This document shows positions 23,389 to 34,099 of a DNA stretch of 62,182 bases, one piece after another; within the stretch, counting starts at the first letter, position 1, and each line of letters opens with the position of its first letter. The stretch comes from Nocardia sienata NBRC 100364. Its GTDB lineage: Bacteria; Actinomycetota; Actinomycetes; Mycobacteriales; Mycobacteriaceae. The DNA lies in contig NZ_BDBX01000037.1 in NCBI RefSeq assembly GCF_001613205.1, positions 1 through 62,182 on the forward strand, read 5' to 3'. The notes beneath the pieces are model-generated. The model ran no database searches. It saw nothing but the letters and a program-made list of their open reading frames with translations, and had not been told where the DNA came from. Both the position numbers and the translations under genes were made by a program.

Positions 23389-25695
23389 ATGGCAACCAAA
23401 AGCCCGAATTCCCCTGTGTCACCGCCTGGATCGGGCTCGTCCGTGTCGACGGCCGGGCCCGGATCCCGCTTTCCCTCCCTGGACCTGAACTCGATCCTGC
23501 GCCACGATGTCCCGGCCTCGATCGTGGTCTTCCTCGTCGCGCTACCGCTGTCGCTGGGTATCGCTATCGCCTCCGGCGCCCCCGTGGCGGCCGGGCTCAT
23601 CGCCGCCGTCATAGGCGGTATCGTCGCCGGCGCGCTCGGTGGTTCCGTACTGCAGGTGAGCGGCCCGGCGGCGGGCCTCACCGTGATCGTGGCCGAATCG
23701 ATCCATCAGTTCGGCTGGCGCACAACCTGTTTCATAGTGGTCGCGGCAGGTGTCCTGCAGATCCTGTTCGGCCTCAGCCGAATCGCCCGCGCGGCGCTGG
23801 CGGTGGCCCCGGTGGTGGTACACGCGATGCTCGCGGGTATCGGTGTCACCATCGCGCTCCAGCAGGCCCATGTCCTGCTCGGTGGTGAATCGAACAGCAC
23901 CGCGTGGAAGAACATCACCGAACTACCCGCTCAGATCCTGTCCGCGCACGGTCCCGCGACGCTGCTGGGCGTCGTCGTCATCGCCATCATGCTGGGCTGG
24001 AAGTACCTGCCCGAACGGGTCAAGGTGGTGCCCGGCGCGCTGGTCGCCATCGTGGTGGCCACCATCATCTCGCTGGTCCTGTCGCTGGACGTGAAGCGCG
24101 TGACCATCGACGGTTCGCTGTTCGATGCGATCGGCCTTCCCGAGCTGCCCCGCAGCGACTGGGCCGCCGTCGTGGTGATGATCCTGACCTTCGCGCTCAT
24201 CGCCAGTGTGGAGAGCCTGCTGTCGGCTGTGGCCATCGACAAGATGCACAACGGGCCCCGGGCCGACTTCGACCGCGAGATGATCGGCCAGGGCTCGGCC
24301 AATGTCCTGTCGGGTCTGCTCGGCGGTCTGCCGGTCACCGGCGTCATCGTGCGCAGTTCCACCAATGTCGCCGCGGGCGCCCGTAGCCGGGCCTCGGCGG
24401 TACTGCACGGTGTGTGGCTGCTGGTGTTCTCGGTGGCTCTGGTGTCGCTGGTGGAACAGATCCCGCTGGCAGCGCTGGCCGGCCTGCTGATCGTCATCGG
24501 CGTGCAACTGGTGAAATTGGCGCATATCCGGCTCGCGCACCGCACCGGGGACCTGCTCGTCTACGTCGTCACCCTGGCGGCCGTCGTGTTCCTGAACCTG
24601 CTCGAGGGTGTACTCATCGGGCTGGCGCTGGCCTTCGCGCTGTTGATCTGGCGGATCGTCCGCGTTGCCGTCACGGCCGAACCGATCGGCGGTACCGACC
24701 GGTGGCTGGTGCGGATCGACGGCTCCTGCACCTTCCTCTCGCTGCCGAAACTCTCCGCCACCTTCGCGAAGGTCCCGCAGGGTGTCGCGGTGACGGTCGA
24801 ACTGACGGTGGACTTCCTCGATCACGCCGCCTACGACGCCATCACCGATTGGGCGCGCCAGCACGAGAGCAACGGCGGCAGTGTCGATTTCGTCGAAATC
24901 GGGGCCGCCCGGATGGCGAACGCGCAGGACGCGCCGCCCTCGCGCAGTCTGGGCCGGGTAGTCCTCGACGATGTGCTCGGCCCCTGGCAGGTGGACCGCA
25001 ACGGCTCGGCCGGCGGATCCGGCGACAGCGCAGACCCGCTGGTGAGCGGTATCGCGGCCTATCACCGCAGCCACGCGCATCTGGTGCGGCCGCATCTGGA
25101 CGAACTGCGCCACCGGCAGGACCCCGACTCGTTCTTCCTCACCTGCTCGGATTCGCGGATCGTGCCCAATGTGATCACCAACAGCGGGCCGGGCGATCTG
25201 TTCACCGTCCGCAATGTGGGCAATCTGGTTCCCGAGCACGGTGACGCGTCGGTGGAGGCGGCGCTGGTCTTCGCGCTGGAGAAACTGAACGTGCGGTCGG
25301 TCGTGGTCTGCGGTCATTCCTCCTGCGGGGCCATGGGTGCGCTGCACTCCGGCGAAGCCGCGGGCCCGGGTATCGATCGCTGGCTCGAGTACGGACAGCC
25401 GAGCCTGGAGCGCTACCGGGCCGGGCATGTGGTCGGCCGTGCCGCCGAGGCCGCCGGATTCGGTCCGGTGGAGCAGTTGAGCATGGTCAATATCGCGGTG
25501 CAGCTGGAGAACCTGCGGCGGCATCCGTCGGTCCGCCGGGCCGTCGACGAACGCGGGCTCACCGTCTCGGGTCTGTTCTTCGATATCGCCAGCGCACGGG
25601 TCATCGAAGTCCGCCTCGACGGTATCGCCCCCATCGAGGACAACGACGAGTTATTGGCGCAGTTACAGAGAGAACCGGCGCAGTCCGCCCGGTGA
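23389..25695 (+). CDS. SulP anion transporter fused to a beta-carbonic anhydrase
   Basis: A 768-residue three-part membrane protein. Residues about 40-430 are a SulP/SLC26 transporter with 10-12 helices (PASIVVFLVALPLSLGIAIASG and QVSGPAAGLTV). Residues 440-520 look like a STAS domain. Residues about 560-765 are a beta-carbonic anhydrase with zinc ligands and active site in CSDSR and CGHSSCGAM. The length matches the mycobacterial SulP-carbonic anhydrase protein (Rv3273 type). It presumably moves bicarbonate or sulfate and couples it to CO2 hydration at the membrane. ATG 23389 follows GAAGGAGAACA. Confidence 0.93.
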   Translation: MATKSPNSPVSPPGSGSSVSTAGPGSRFPSLDLNSILRHDVPASIVVFLVALPLSLGIAIASGAPVAAGLIAAVIGGIVAGALGGSVLQVSGPAAGLTVIVAESIHQFGWRTTCFIVVAAGVLQILFGLSRIARAALAVAPVVVHAMLAGIGVTIALQQAHVLLGGESNSTAWKNITELPAQILSAHGPATLLGVVVIAIMLGWKYLPERVKVVPGALVAIVVATIISLVLSLDVKRVTIDGSLFDAIGLPELPRSDWAAVVVMILTFALIASVESLLSAVAIDKMHNGPRADFDREMIGQGSANVLSGLLGGLPVTGVIVRSSTNVAAGARSRASAVLHGVWLLVFSVALVSLVEQIPLAALAGLLIVIGVQLVKLAHIRLAHRTGDLLVYVVTLAAVVFLNLLEGVLIGLALAFALLIWRIVRVAVTAEPIGGTDRWLVRIDGSCTFLSLPKLSATFAKVPQGVAVTVELTVDFLDHAAYDAITDWARQHESNGGSVDFVEIGAARMANAQDAPPSRSLGRVVLDDVLGPWQVDRNGSAGGSGDSADPLVSGIAAYHRSHAHLVRPHLDELRHRQDPDSFFLTCSDSRIVPNVITNSGPGDLFTVRNVGNLVPEHGDASVEAALVFALEKLNVRSVVVCGHSSCGAMGALHSGEAAGPGIDRWLEYGQPSLERYRAGHVVGRAAEAAGFGPVEQLSMVNIAVQLENLRRHPSVRRAVDERGLTVSGLFFDIASARVIEVRLDGIAPIEDNDELLAQLQREPAQSAR

Positions 25696-25765
25696 CGTCC
25701 CGGAAGGTGACCCGCCCGAGTGCTCCGGGCGGGTCACGTCCACGCTCCGGTCCCTCGGCGCCTCG

Positions 25766-25779
25766 TAGGCTGGTACCCG
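25766..25779 (+). promoter_or_regulatory. -10 element for a leaderless transcript
   Basis: TAGGCT (25766-25771) sits 7 bases before GTG 25779. This is the spacing typical of actinobacterial leaderless genes, and there is no Shine-Dalgarno sequence. Confidence 0.5.
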
Positions 25780-26273
25780 TGGAAAGTCGTTCCGATTCCG
25801 TCGCGGATCGCCCCGCGGCCGAGGCCGCTGCGCCCGGGGAGGCCCCCGAGCCCGAAGAGACCGGGCACCGGTCCGGTCCCGCGTTCTGGCGCGCCTACCG
25901 GGACCGGATCGCGCGGCGCCCTACGCTCGAGCTCGCCTACCGAGTCGCAGTGGCGGTCGTGGGCACCGCGGTGTTCGTCGTCGGGGTGATCACCATCCCG
26001 TTCCCCGGTCCGGGCTGGGCACTGGTCTTCGCCGGTATCGGCATTCTCGCCACCGAATTCGCAGTGGCGCGGCGGGCGCTGGTGTGGTTGCGGGACAAAT
26101 ACCGGCGCGGGATGGCCTGGTACATCTCCCGTGGGCCGATCATGCAGGTGATCGCCTTCCTGGCGACCTGTGCGCTCGTGGTGGCCACGCTGTGGGTACT
26201 GGGAACGTTCGGATTGGTCGGTGGCTGGATCGGAGTCGAGTGGCCGTGGTTGCGCAGCCCCCTGATGTCGTAA
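25779..26273 (+). CDS. PGPGW-motif transmembrane protein
   Basis: A 164-residue membrane protein of the small family with the FPGPGW signature (TIPFPGPGWALVFAGIGIL near residues 80-98). It has a charged disordered N-terminus (about 45 residues), two close hydrophobic helices around the motif, a basic loop (ALVWLRDKYRRGM) and a third helix. The family function is unknown. The start at GTG 25779 rests on the -10 element just upstream; a longer Arg/Pro-rich start at 25692 is less likely. Confidence 0.78.
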   Translation: MESRSDSVADRPAAEAAAPGEAPEPEETGHRSGPAFWRAYRDRIARRPTLELAYRVAVAVVGTAVFVVGVITIPFPGPGWALVFAGIGILATEFAVARRALVWLRDKYRRGMAWYISRGPIMQVIAFLATCALVVATLWVLGTFGLVGGWIGVEWPWLRSPLMS

Positions 26274-26947
26274 CACCGGTGAGCGGGCGGATGCTCACCG
26301 ACGAATCGTGGCTGGCGGATCGAATAGCGGATCTCGGCGCGTCCTGGCGTACCGATTCGATGCGGGTGAGCGCGACGCTGTGGTGGTGTACGACGGCCTC
26401 GGCGCTGGTAGAGCATGTGGTGGGGGCGCTGGCGCAGCAGCGTCCGATACCGGCGCCCACCGTGGACCGGCTCGCGCTGACACTGCGCGCCGACGGAACG
26501 GTCGAGCGGGTGGAGATCGCCACGGCCGGGCGACACGCGGTAGGCGCGCCATCGGACCACGACGGCGGACCGGCCGCGGACTCCGGGCCGGGAGCCACCG
26601 AGGCCGATATCGCGGTAGCCATGCGGGAGACCCTCGTCACGGTGATCGACCGCCTCGCCGCGGTGTCGGGCGTCCGGGCACCGGCGCTGTGGGCGGTGGT
26701 CACCGATGCGATGGCGAATCGGGCCGTCGACGCCGGGCAGCCCACGATCGGCAGGCGGCTGGCCGAGGCGATCGGCACGGCACTGCCCGCGCCCCGTTTC
26801 GTCGAGGTCGCCGGGCGCATTTTCGTCCGCCGTGCCTCCTGCTGCCTGGTGTACGAGGCGCCGGGCTGCGAGAAATGCGTGAGCTGCCCCAAGCGCCGCC
26901 CCTACGAGCGCGAAGCACTGCTCGCCGAGTACGCGCGGCGGGGGTGA
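26240..26947 (+). CDS. FhuF-like (2Fe-2S) ferric-siderophore reductase family protein
   Basis: A protein of about 235 residues ending in the FhuF-type [2Fe-2S] motif. CCLVYEAPG-C-EK-C-VS-C gives Cys-Cys-x10-Cys-x2-Cys near residues 197-212, followed by PKR. The upstream helices (IAVAMRETLVTVIDRLA and ALWAVVTDAMANRAV) match the family. FhuF reduces ferric siderophore complexes in the cytoplasm to release iron. GTG 26240 has GGAG 4 bases upstream and overlaps the PGPGW gene by 34 bases; GTG 26279 is an alternative start. No iron-box-like site was recognised. Confidence 0.8.
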   Translation: MAVVAQPPDVVTPVSGRMLTDESWLADRIADLGASWRTDSMRVSATLWWCTTASALVEHVVGALAQQRPIPAPTVDRLALTLRADGTVERVEIATAGRHAVGAPSDHDGGPAADSGPGATEADIAVAMRETLVTVIDRLAAVSGVRAPALWAVVTDAMANRAVDAGQPTIGRRLAEAIGTALPAPRFVEVAGRIFVRRASCCLVYEAPGCEKCVSCPKRRPYEREALLAEYARRG

Positions 26948-27033
26948 GCCGGTTCGAGCGCCGTCGCGGTGTTCACGCGGGCCCGGCGGGCGACCTCGCC
27001 CGGTCCATCGACACGCGTTCCCGGCTGTGCCGA

Positions 27034-27039
27034 TAGCAT
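27034..27039 (+). promoter_or_regulatory. possible -10 element of the thrS operon
   Basis: TAGCAT at 27034-27039 resembles an actinobacterial -10. If used, it gives thrS a leader of about 135 bases. I found no T-box or other riboswitch pattern in that leader. Confidence 0.3.
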
Positions 27040-27179
27040 GGTCGCGGCCGGGCTGTGCCCGGTCACCGACAGAGGATCGAGCCGTCACCGACCCGGAACG
27101 AGCCGGAGTGATGCGGGCGATCCATTGCCCGAGCGAGCCGAACCGAAACCGGCCGTGGATACCCGAGGAGAGCGCCACC

Positions 27180-29252
<2,073 letters not shown>

Positions 29253-29288
29253 CACCGGGTCCGTCCGGGCGGGGAAAGGGTATGGAGC

Positions 29289-29888
29289 ATGAGTGAGCGC
29301 ACGGTGCCGGACGAGCTGACCGAGGAGTCCGGTTCGACCGGGGAGCGGTCCGGCGAGATCGTGGATCGCGGTGCGGGCGAGCCGGACCGGCTGCAGCGGC
29401 TGTGGACCCCGTATCGGATGTCCTATATCGCGGAGGCCGCCACCACGGCCCCCAAGGGCGCGACCGGGCATCCGTTCACCGATATCCCCACCATGTCCGA
29501 CGAGGACGGTCTGGTCATCGCGCGCGGCGAGCAGGTGTACGCGGTGCTGAACCTGTACCCCTACAACCCGGGGCACATGATGGTGGTGCCCTATCGCCGG
29601 GTCGCGAATCTGGAGGATCTCACCGCCGCCGAATCCACCGAGCTGATGGAGTTCACGCAGCGGGCCATCCGGACGATGAAGAAGGTGTCCCGGCCGCACG
29701 GCTTCAATGTGGGACTCAACCTGGGTGGTGTCGCCGGCGGCTCACTCGCCGACCATCTGCACCAGCACATCGTTCCGCGCTGGGGCGGTGACGCCAACTT
29801 CATCACCGTGATCGGGGGTGCGAAGGTGATGCCGCAGCTGCTGCGCGAGACCCGGGCGCTGCTCGCCTCTGCCTGGGAGGAAGCGTAG
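29289..29888 (+). CDS. HIT-domain Ap4A phosphorylase-like protein
   Basis: A 199-residue histidine-triad protein. The triad is GGSLADHLHQHIVPRWGGD near residues 150-168, and NLYPYNPGHMMVVPYR is the conserved strand before it. The mycobacterial counterpart (Rv2613c type), in the same place between thrS and pgsA, is a diadenosine tetraphosphate phosphorylase. The N-terminal 40 residues are acidic and variable. ATG 29289 is used. Confidence 0.9.
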   Translation: MSERTVPDELTEESGSTGERSGEIVDRGAGEPDRLQRLWTPYRMSYIAEAATTAPKGATGHPFTDIPTMSDEDGLVIARGEQVYAVLNLYPYNPGHMMVVPYRRVANLEDLTAAESTELMEFTQRAIRTMKKVSRPHGFNVGLNLGGVAGGSLADHLHQHIVPRWGGDANFITVIGGAKVMPQLLRETRALLASAWEEA

Positions 29889-29966
29889 ATGAGCGACGCC
29901 GTGCTGCGCGCGCTCGCCGGAGCCGGACGGGTGCGGGTGACCCACCGGGCAGAGCAGGAGGGGTAG
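29889..29966 (+). CDS. possible 25-codon micro-ORF between the HIT gene and pgsA
   Basis: ATG 29889 follows directly on the HIT stop (TAG-ATG), and its own stop TAG 29964-29966 directly abuts the pgsA GTG. The frame exactly fills the gap. It encodes a basic, Ala/Arg-rich peptide (MSDAVLRALAGAGRVRVTH...). The pgsA ribosome-binding site (CAGGAGG) lies inside its end, so its translation may couple HIT and pgsA. It may equally be chance. Confidence 0.35.
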   Translation: MSDAVLRALAGAGRVRVTHRAEQEG

Positions 29967-30635
29967 GTGCTGAGCATCTTCGGCCGGGCGACCTTCGCCA
30001 AGGCCACCGCGCCGCTGGGCAGGGCACTGGTCGCTACCGGCCTCACCCCCGACGCGGTCACCCTCATCGGCACCGCCGCCTCCATCGCCGCCGCGGTCAC
30101 GCTGTTCCCCACCGGGCATCTGTTCTGGGGCACCATGCTCATCTGGCTGTTCGTCATGTTCGACATGCTCGACGGCGCGATGGCCCGGGCCCGGGGCGGC
30201 GGGACCCGCTACGGGGCGGTCCTCGACGCGACCTGCGACCGCGTCGCCGACGGCGCCATCTTCGGTTCGCTGGCCTGGTGGGCGGTCTACTACGAACAGA
30301 GCAGACCGCTGTTCGTGGCCACTCTGGTCGTCCTGGTGACCTCGCAGGTCATCTCCTACGCCAAGGCCCGGGCCGAGGCCAGCGGGCTGTCCGCCGACGG
30401 CGGCCTGATCGAACGACCGGACCGGCTGGTGATCGTGCTGGTGGGTGCCGGGCTCACCGGGATCGGCGGGCACTGGGGTATCGAGTGGCTCACCTGGGCG
30501 GTGCACGTGGCCATGTGGATTCTCGCCGTGCTCAGCATCGTGACGGTGGGCCAGCGGGTGCTGGCGGTGCGCAATTCGCCCGGCGCCCGCGAGATCCTGG
30601 GCATCGCGGACAAGGGAACGGAGCAGCCTTCGTGA
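29967..30635 (+). CDS. pgsA: phosphatidylinositol phosphate synthase (CDP-alcohol phosphatidyltransferase)
   Basis: A 222-residue membrane enzyme with about six helices. The family catalytic motif D-x2-D-G-x2-A-R-x8-G-x3-D-x3-D is seen as DMLDGAMARARGGGTRYGAVLDATCD near residues 62-87 (Asp at each expected place). In this genomic position the actinobacterial enzyme joins CDP-diacylglycerol and inositol-1-phosphate, the first step toward phosphatidylinositol and PIMs. GTG 29967 has a strong ribosome-binding site. Its stop overlaps the acyltransferase start by 4 bases. Confidence 0.93.
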   Translation: MLSIFGRATFAKATAPLGRALVATGLTPDAVTLIGTAASIAAAVTLFPTGHLFWGTMLIWLFVMFDMLDGAMARARGGGTRYGAVLDATCDRVADGAIFGSLAWWAVYYEQSRPLFVATLVVLVTSQVISYAKARAEASGLSADGGLIERPDRLVIVLVGAGLTGIGGHWGIEWLTWAVHVAMWILAVLSIVTVGQRVLAVRNSPGAREILGIADKGTEQPS

Positions 30636-31603
30636 GCGGGTGGCGGGCGAAGGCGAGCGATCGCGGATACGCCGCGGGCTGGCGGCTGGTGCGCGCCCTC
30701 CCGGATCGGGCGGCGCGCACACTGTTCGACCGGGGTGCGGATTTCGCGGCCCGCAAGGGCGGTCCGCTCCAGCTGCGGCGCAACCTGGCCCGGGTGGTCG
30801 GGGTGGCGGCGGAAGCCGTCCCCGACGAGCTCGTGCGGGCGAGTATGCGTTCCTACGCCCGCTATTGGCGGGAGGCGTTCCGGCTGCCGACGATGGATCA
30901 CGCCGAACTGGTGGAGTCGGGGCGGATCACGGTGATCGGCCGGGAGCACCTGGATGCCGCGCTGGCCCGCGGTCGCGGGGTGGTGTTCGTTCTGCCGCAT
31001 TCGGGCAACTGGGATATGGCCGGTACCTGGCTGGTCCAGAACTACGGGACATTCACCACCGTCGCCGAACGGCTGAAGCCGGAATCGCTGTTCGAACGGT
31101 TCGTGGCCTACCGCGAGAGCCTGGGCTTCGAGGTGTTCCCGCTGACCGGGGGCGAGCAGCCGCCGTTCACCGCGCTGGCGCAGCGGTTGCGCGACAACAA
31201 GATCGTCTGCCTGATGGGTGAGCGCGACCTCACCGGTCGCGGTGTCCCGGTCACCTTCTTCGGGGAACGGACCTGGATGCCTGCCGGAGCGGCCGCGCTC
31301 GCCGCGGAAACCGGTGCCGCGCTCATGCCGGTACACGTCTGGTTCACCGTGGACGACCGCGGCCGGGAGGGCTGGATCGTCCGCACCCGGGAACCGCTGG
31401 ACGTCACCGGCGGTGTCGCGGCCGCGACGCAGGCGCTGGCGGATTGTTTCGCCGCCGGTATCGCCGAGCATCCGGCCGACTGGCATATGTGGCAGCCGCT
31501 GTGGGAAACGGATCTGTCCGAGGCCCGGCTGGACCGAATCCACGCCGAACAGGCGCGGCGCGAGACGTATTCCATCGAAGCCGGTGGAGACCGCACCCCA
31601 TGA
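30632..31603 (+). CDS. patA: phosphatidylinositol mannoside acyltransferase (LpxL/HtrB-like)
   Basis: A 323-residue inner-leaflet acyltransferase of the lysophospholipid acyltransferase fold. The catalytic H-x4-D motif is HSGNWD near residue 128, and LMGERDLTGRGVPVTFFGERTW is the family's second conserved block with its Glu and Arg residues. In mycobacteria this enzyme transfers palmitate to the 6-position of the PIM mannose. It overlaps pgsA by 4 bases and pimA by 4, so the PIM steps are coupled. Confidence 0.9.
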   Translation: MSGWRAKASDRGYAAGWRLVRALPDRAARTLFDRGADFAARKGGPLQLRRNLARVVGVAAEAVPDELVRASMRSYARYWREAFRLPTMDHAELVESGRITVIGREHLDAALARGRGVVFVLPHSGNWDMAGTWLVQNYGTFTTVAERLKPESLFERFVAYRESLGFEVFPLTGGEQPPFTALAQRLRDNKIVCLMGERDLTGRGVPVTFFGERTWMPAGAAALAAETGAALMPVHVWFTVDDRGREGWIVRTREPLDVTGGVAAATQALADCFAAGIAEHPADWHMWQPLWETDLSEARLDRIHAEQARRETYSIEAGGDRTP

Positions 31604-32724
31604 GAATCGGCATGGTCTGTCCCTACTCGTTCGACGTACCCGGCGGCGTACAGGCGCATGTGGTGGAGCTCGCGCAGGTCTTCCGGGAACGCGGCCACAA
31701 AGTCAGTGTGCTCGCACCCGCCGCCGAGACGACCGAGCTCCCCGATTTCGTCGTCTCGGCCGGGCGCGCGGTGGCGATCCCGTACAACGGCTCGGTGGCC
31801 CGGCTCTCCTTCGGGCCGACCGCCTACACCCGGATCCGCCGGTGGATCGAGAGCAACGAGTTCGACGTCCTGCACATCCACGAACCCAACGCGCCCAGTC
31901 TGTCCATGCTGGCCCTCAAGATCGCCGAGGGCCCGATCGTGGCCACCTTCCACACCTCCACCACGAAGTCGCTGGTACTGGCGACATTCCAGGGCGTGCT
32001 GCGGCCGTATCACGAGAAGATCAGCGGCCGGATCGCGGTATCGGAACTGGCCCGTCGGTGGCAGGTGGAGGCACTCGGCTCGGACGCGGTGGAGATACCG
32101 AACGGGGTCGATGTGCAGGCGTTCGCCCGCGCTCCGCGGCTGCCCGGCTATCCGCGACCGGGCGGCACCGTCCTGTTCCTCGGCCGCTATGACGAGCCGC
32201 GTAAGGGGATGCAGGTGCTGCTGGGGGCCCTGCCGGCCCTCGTCGCGCGGCACCCCGCGGTGGAAGTCCTGGTCGTCGGCCGCGGCGACGAGGAACGTCT
32301 GCGCCGGGAGGCCGGCCCGCTCGCTCGGCACCTGCGCTTCCTCGGCCAGGTGTCGGACGCGGAAAAGGCCTCGGCCATGCGCAGTGCCGATGTCTACGTG
32401 GCACCGAATCTGGGTGGGGAGAGTTTCGGGATCATCCTCATCGAGGCCATGGCCGCCGGAACCGCCGTGGTGGCCAGCGAACTGGACGCCTTCCGCCGGG
32501 TACTGCGCGACGGCACCGCCGGGCTGCTGGTGCCGATCGGCGACGCGACGGCCCTGGCCGACGCCCTGGACACGGTGCTCACCGACGAGGCCCGGCGCAC
32601 CGACCTGGTGCGCACGGCGACACAGGTGGTCGGCACCTACGACTGGCCGGTGGTGGCCGAACAGATCCTGCGGGTCTACGAAACCGTGGTGGTCGGCGAT
32701 CTGCGGGTGCGGGTGGCCGGATGA
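31600..32724 (+). CDS. pimA: phosphatidylinositol alpha-mannosyltransferase PimA
   Basis: A 374-residue GT4 glycosyltransferase. The N-terminal domain starts MRIGMVCPYSFDVPGGVQAH, with the Gly-rich loop that contacts GDP-mannose. VATFHTSTTKS and ISGRIAVSELAR follow. The C-terminal domain has FLGRYDEPRKGMQVLL, and the acceptor-site E-x7-E is in NLGGESFGIILIEAMAAGT. It adds the first mannose to phosphatidylinositol. It belongs to the thrS-HIT-pgsA-patA-pimA unit and overlaps the NUDIX gene by 4 bases. Confidence 0.96.
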   Translation: MRIGMVCPYSFDVPGGVQAHVVELAQVFRERGHKVSVLAPAAETTELPDFVVSAGRAVAIPYNGSVARLSFGPTAYTRIRRWIESNEFDVLHIHEPNAPSLSMLALKIAEGPIVATFHTSTTKSLVLATFQGVLRPYHEKISGRIAVSELARRWQVEALGSDAVEIPNGVDVQAFARAPRLPGYPRPGGTVLFLGRYDEPRKGMQVLLGALPALVARHPAVEVLVVGRGDEERLRREAGPLARHLRFLGQVSDAEKASAMRSADVYVAPNLGGESFGIILIEAMAAGTAVVASELDAFRRVLRDGTAGLLVPIGDATALADALDTVLTDEARRTDLVRTATQVVGTYDWPVVAEQILRVYETVVVGDLRVRVAG

Positions 32725-33773
32725 TCACTTTCTCCGCGACCACGGTTCTGGTTCTGGCGCTCGTCGCCGCCCTCGTGGTGGCACTCGGGGTGTGGGCCTA
32801 TTCCACCGCCAACCGGCTCGACCGCCTGCATGTGCGCACCGATCTGGCCTGGCACGCGCTGGAGGCGGCGCTGGCCCGCCGGGCCGTGGTGGCCCGGGCG
32901 GTGGCGACTTCGCTGTCCGGGTCGCACGCCGGCACCGAGTCCGATACGGCCGAGTCCGCCCGGCGGCTCACCGCACTGGCCGACCGCGCCGAGCGCACCG
33001 GCCGCGAAGACCGGGAAACCGTGGAGAATCAGCTGGCGGCCGCCCTGTCGGCCGTCGATATCGGCAAGTTGCCGACCCAGCAGGTCGCCGAACTGGCCGA
33101 TGCCGAGGCCCGGGTGCTCATCGCCCGCCGCTTCCACAACGACGCCGTACGCGACACCCTGGCGCTGCGGACCCGCCGCCCGGTGCGCTGGCTGCACCTC
33201 GGCGGTACCGCGCCCGTGCCGGCCTATTTCGAGATCGCCGAACGGGCCACCCCCGCGGCCTCGACCGGGCTGGAGGTCGACACCACGCGGGTCTCGGCGC
33301 GGGTGGCCCTGCTCGACGAACAGGACCGGATCCTGCTCATGCGCGGCCACGATCCGCTGGCCCCGGAGGTGTCGTTCTGGTTCACCGTCGGTGGCGGGGT
33401 CGAACCGGGGGAGAGCCTGCGCGAGGCCGCGGTACGCGAGGTGTACGAGGAAACCGGGCTCACCGCCGATCCGGCCGCCCTGCGCGGCCCGATCTGGCGG
33501 CGGGTGGCGGTCTTCCCGTTCAACGGCGATCTGATCCGTTCCGAGGAACTGTTCTTCGCGCTGCGGGTACCACGGTTCGAACCCGAGGCGACCGATCTGA
33601 CCTACATCGAGCAACGCTCCATCACCGGTAACCGGTGGTGCGGCCCCGACGAGATCCGGGCACAGGTTGCCGCAGGTGAGATGGTGTATCCGTACCAACT
33701 GGACGAACTGCTCGCGGAAGCCTCGGCCGCGGCCGACGCCGCGAGTGATCCAGAGGTCCGCTCCATCCGGTGA
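32721..33773 (+). CDS. membrane-anchored NUDIX hydrolase
   Basis: A 350-residue protein. Residues 5-27 are one transmembrane helix (TTVLVLALVAALVVALGVWAY), followed by a helical LemA-like region of about 130 residues. The NUDIX domain starts near residue 195, with the NUDIX box from about residue 229: GGGVEPGESLREAAVREVYE, followed at once by the rest of the box, ETGLTA. This matches G-x5-E-x7-R-E-V-x-E-E-x-G-U in full, so hydrolysis of a nucleoside-diphosphate-linked compound is likely. Its place after pimA is conserved in mycobacteria (Rv2609c type). A role in recycling nucleotide sugars at the membrane is an inference. Confidence 0.88.
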   Translation: MITFSATTVLVLALVAALVVALGVWAYSTANRLDRLHVRTDLAWHALEAALARRAVVARAVATSLSGSHAGTESDTAESARRLTALADRAERTGREDRETVENQLAAALSAVDIGKLPTQQVAELADAEARVLIARRFHNDAVRDTLALRTRRPVRWLHLGGTAPVPAYFEIAERATPAASTGLEVDTTRVSARVALLDEQDRILLMRGHDPLAPEVSFWFTVGGGVEPGESLREAAVREVYEETGLTADPAALRGPIWRRVAVFPFNGDLIRSEELFFALRVPRFEPEATDLTYIEQRSITGNRWCGPDEIRAQVAAGEMVYPYQLDELLAEASAAADAASDPEVRSIR

Positions 33774-33858
33774 ATGTGACCGGGCTCACTGACGTGGTAG
33801 GGTCGCAGACGGTTTGACACGCCGAGGATGTGTCGATTCGGTGTGTGGAGGTGAGTAC

Positions 33859-33951
33859 GTGTCCTACATCCTGTTCGATTACCTGTTGCCGATTCTGGGC
33901 CCCGGCCCCGCCGAGTACTGGGCGAAGCTGCTGGTGGTCGATCCGATCTGA
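33859..33951 (+). CDS. possible 30-residue hydrophobic miniprotein with its own terminator
   Basis: GTG 33859 is preceded by TGTGGAGGTGAG, a good ribosome-binding site. The frame encodes a 30-residue peptide rich in Leu, Pro and aromatics (YILFDYLLPILGPGP, then YWAKLLVVDPI). A strong hairpin follows the stop by 16 bases. The unit lies between the NUDIX gene and pdxS. It may be a real miniprotein, a leader peptide or an sRNA locus. Confidence 0.45.
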   Translation: MSYILFDYLLPILGPGPAEYWAKLLVVDPI

Positions 33952-33967
33952 ATCGGTTCGAAGTGCT

Positions 33968-33998
33968 CCGCCGGGCCGGTATCCCACCGGTCCGGCGG
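33968..33998 (+). terminator. strong GC hairpin followed by a T-containing run
   Basis: CCGCCGGGCCGGT (33968-33980) pairs with ACCGGTCCGGCGG (33986-33998) with a single G-U, around ATCCC. It is followed by TGTCGTTTT. It ends the miniprotein unit upstream of pdxS. Confidence 0.8.
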
Positions 33999-34099
33999 TG
34001 TCGTTTTCCGGTCCAGTATCCGGAGGCCGCCGGGAAACCGCAGGTGATCGCCAGGCCAGTGTGCGTCAACTGGCTATGAAGACGGTTTGTCGACCCACC

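Noticed and set aside
23923..25524. Long antisense frame over the SulP-carbonic anhydrase gene
   Set aside because: Shadow of a well-supported fusion gene, with no protein-like pattern.
27040..27179. T-box or riboswitch in the thrS leader
   Set aside because: No specifier loop, T-box sequence or terminator pair could be found in the leader.
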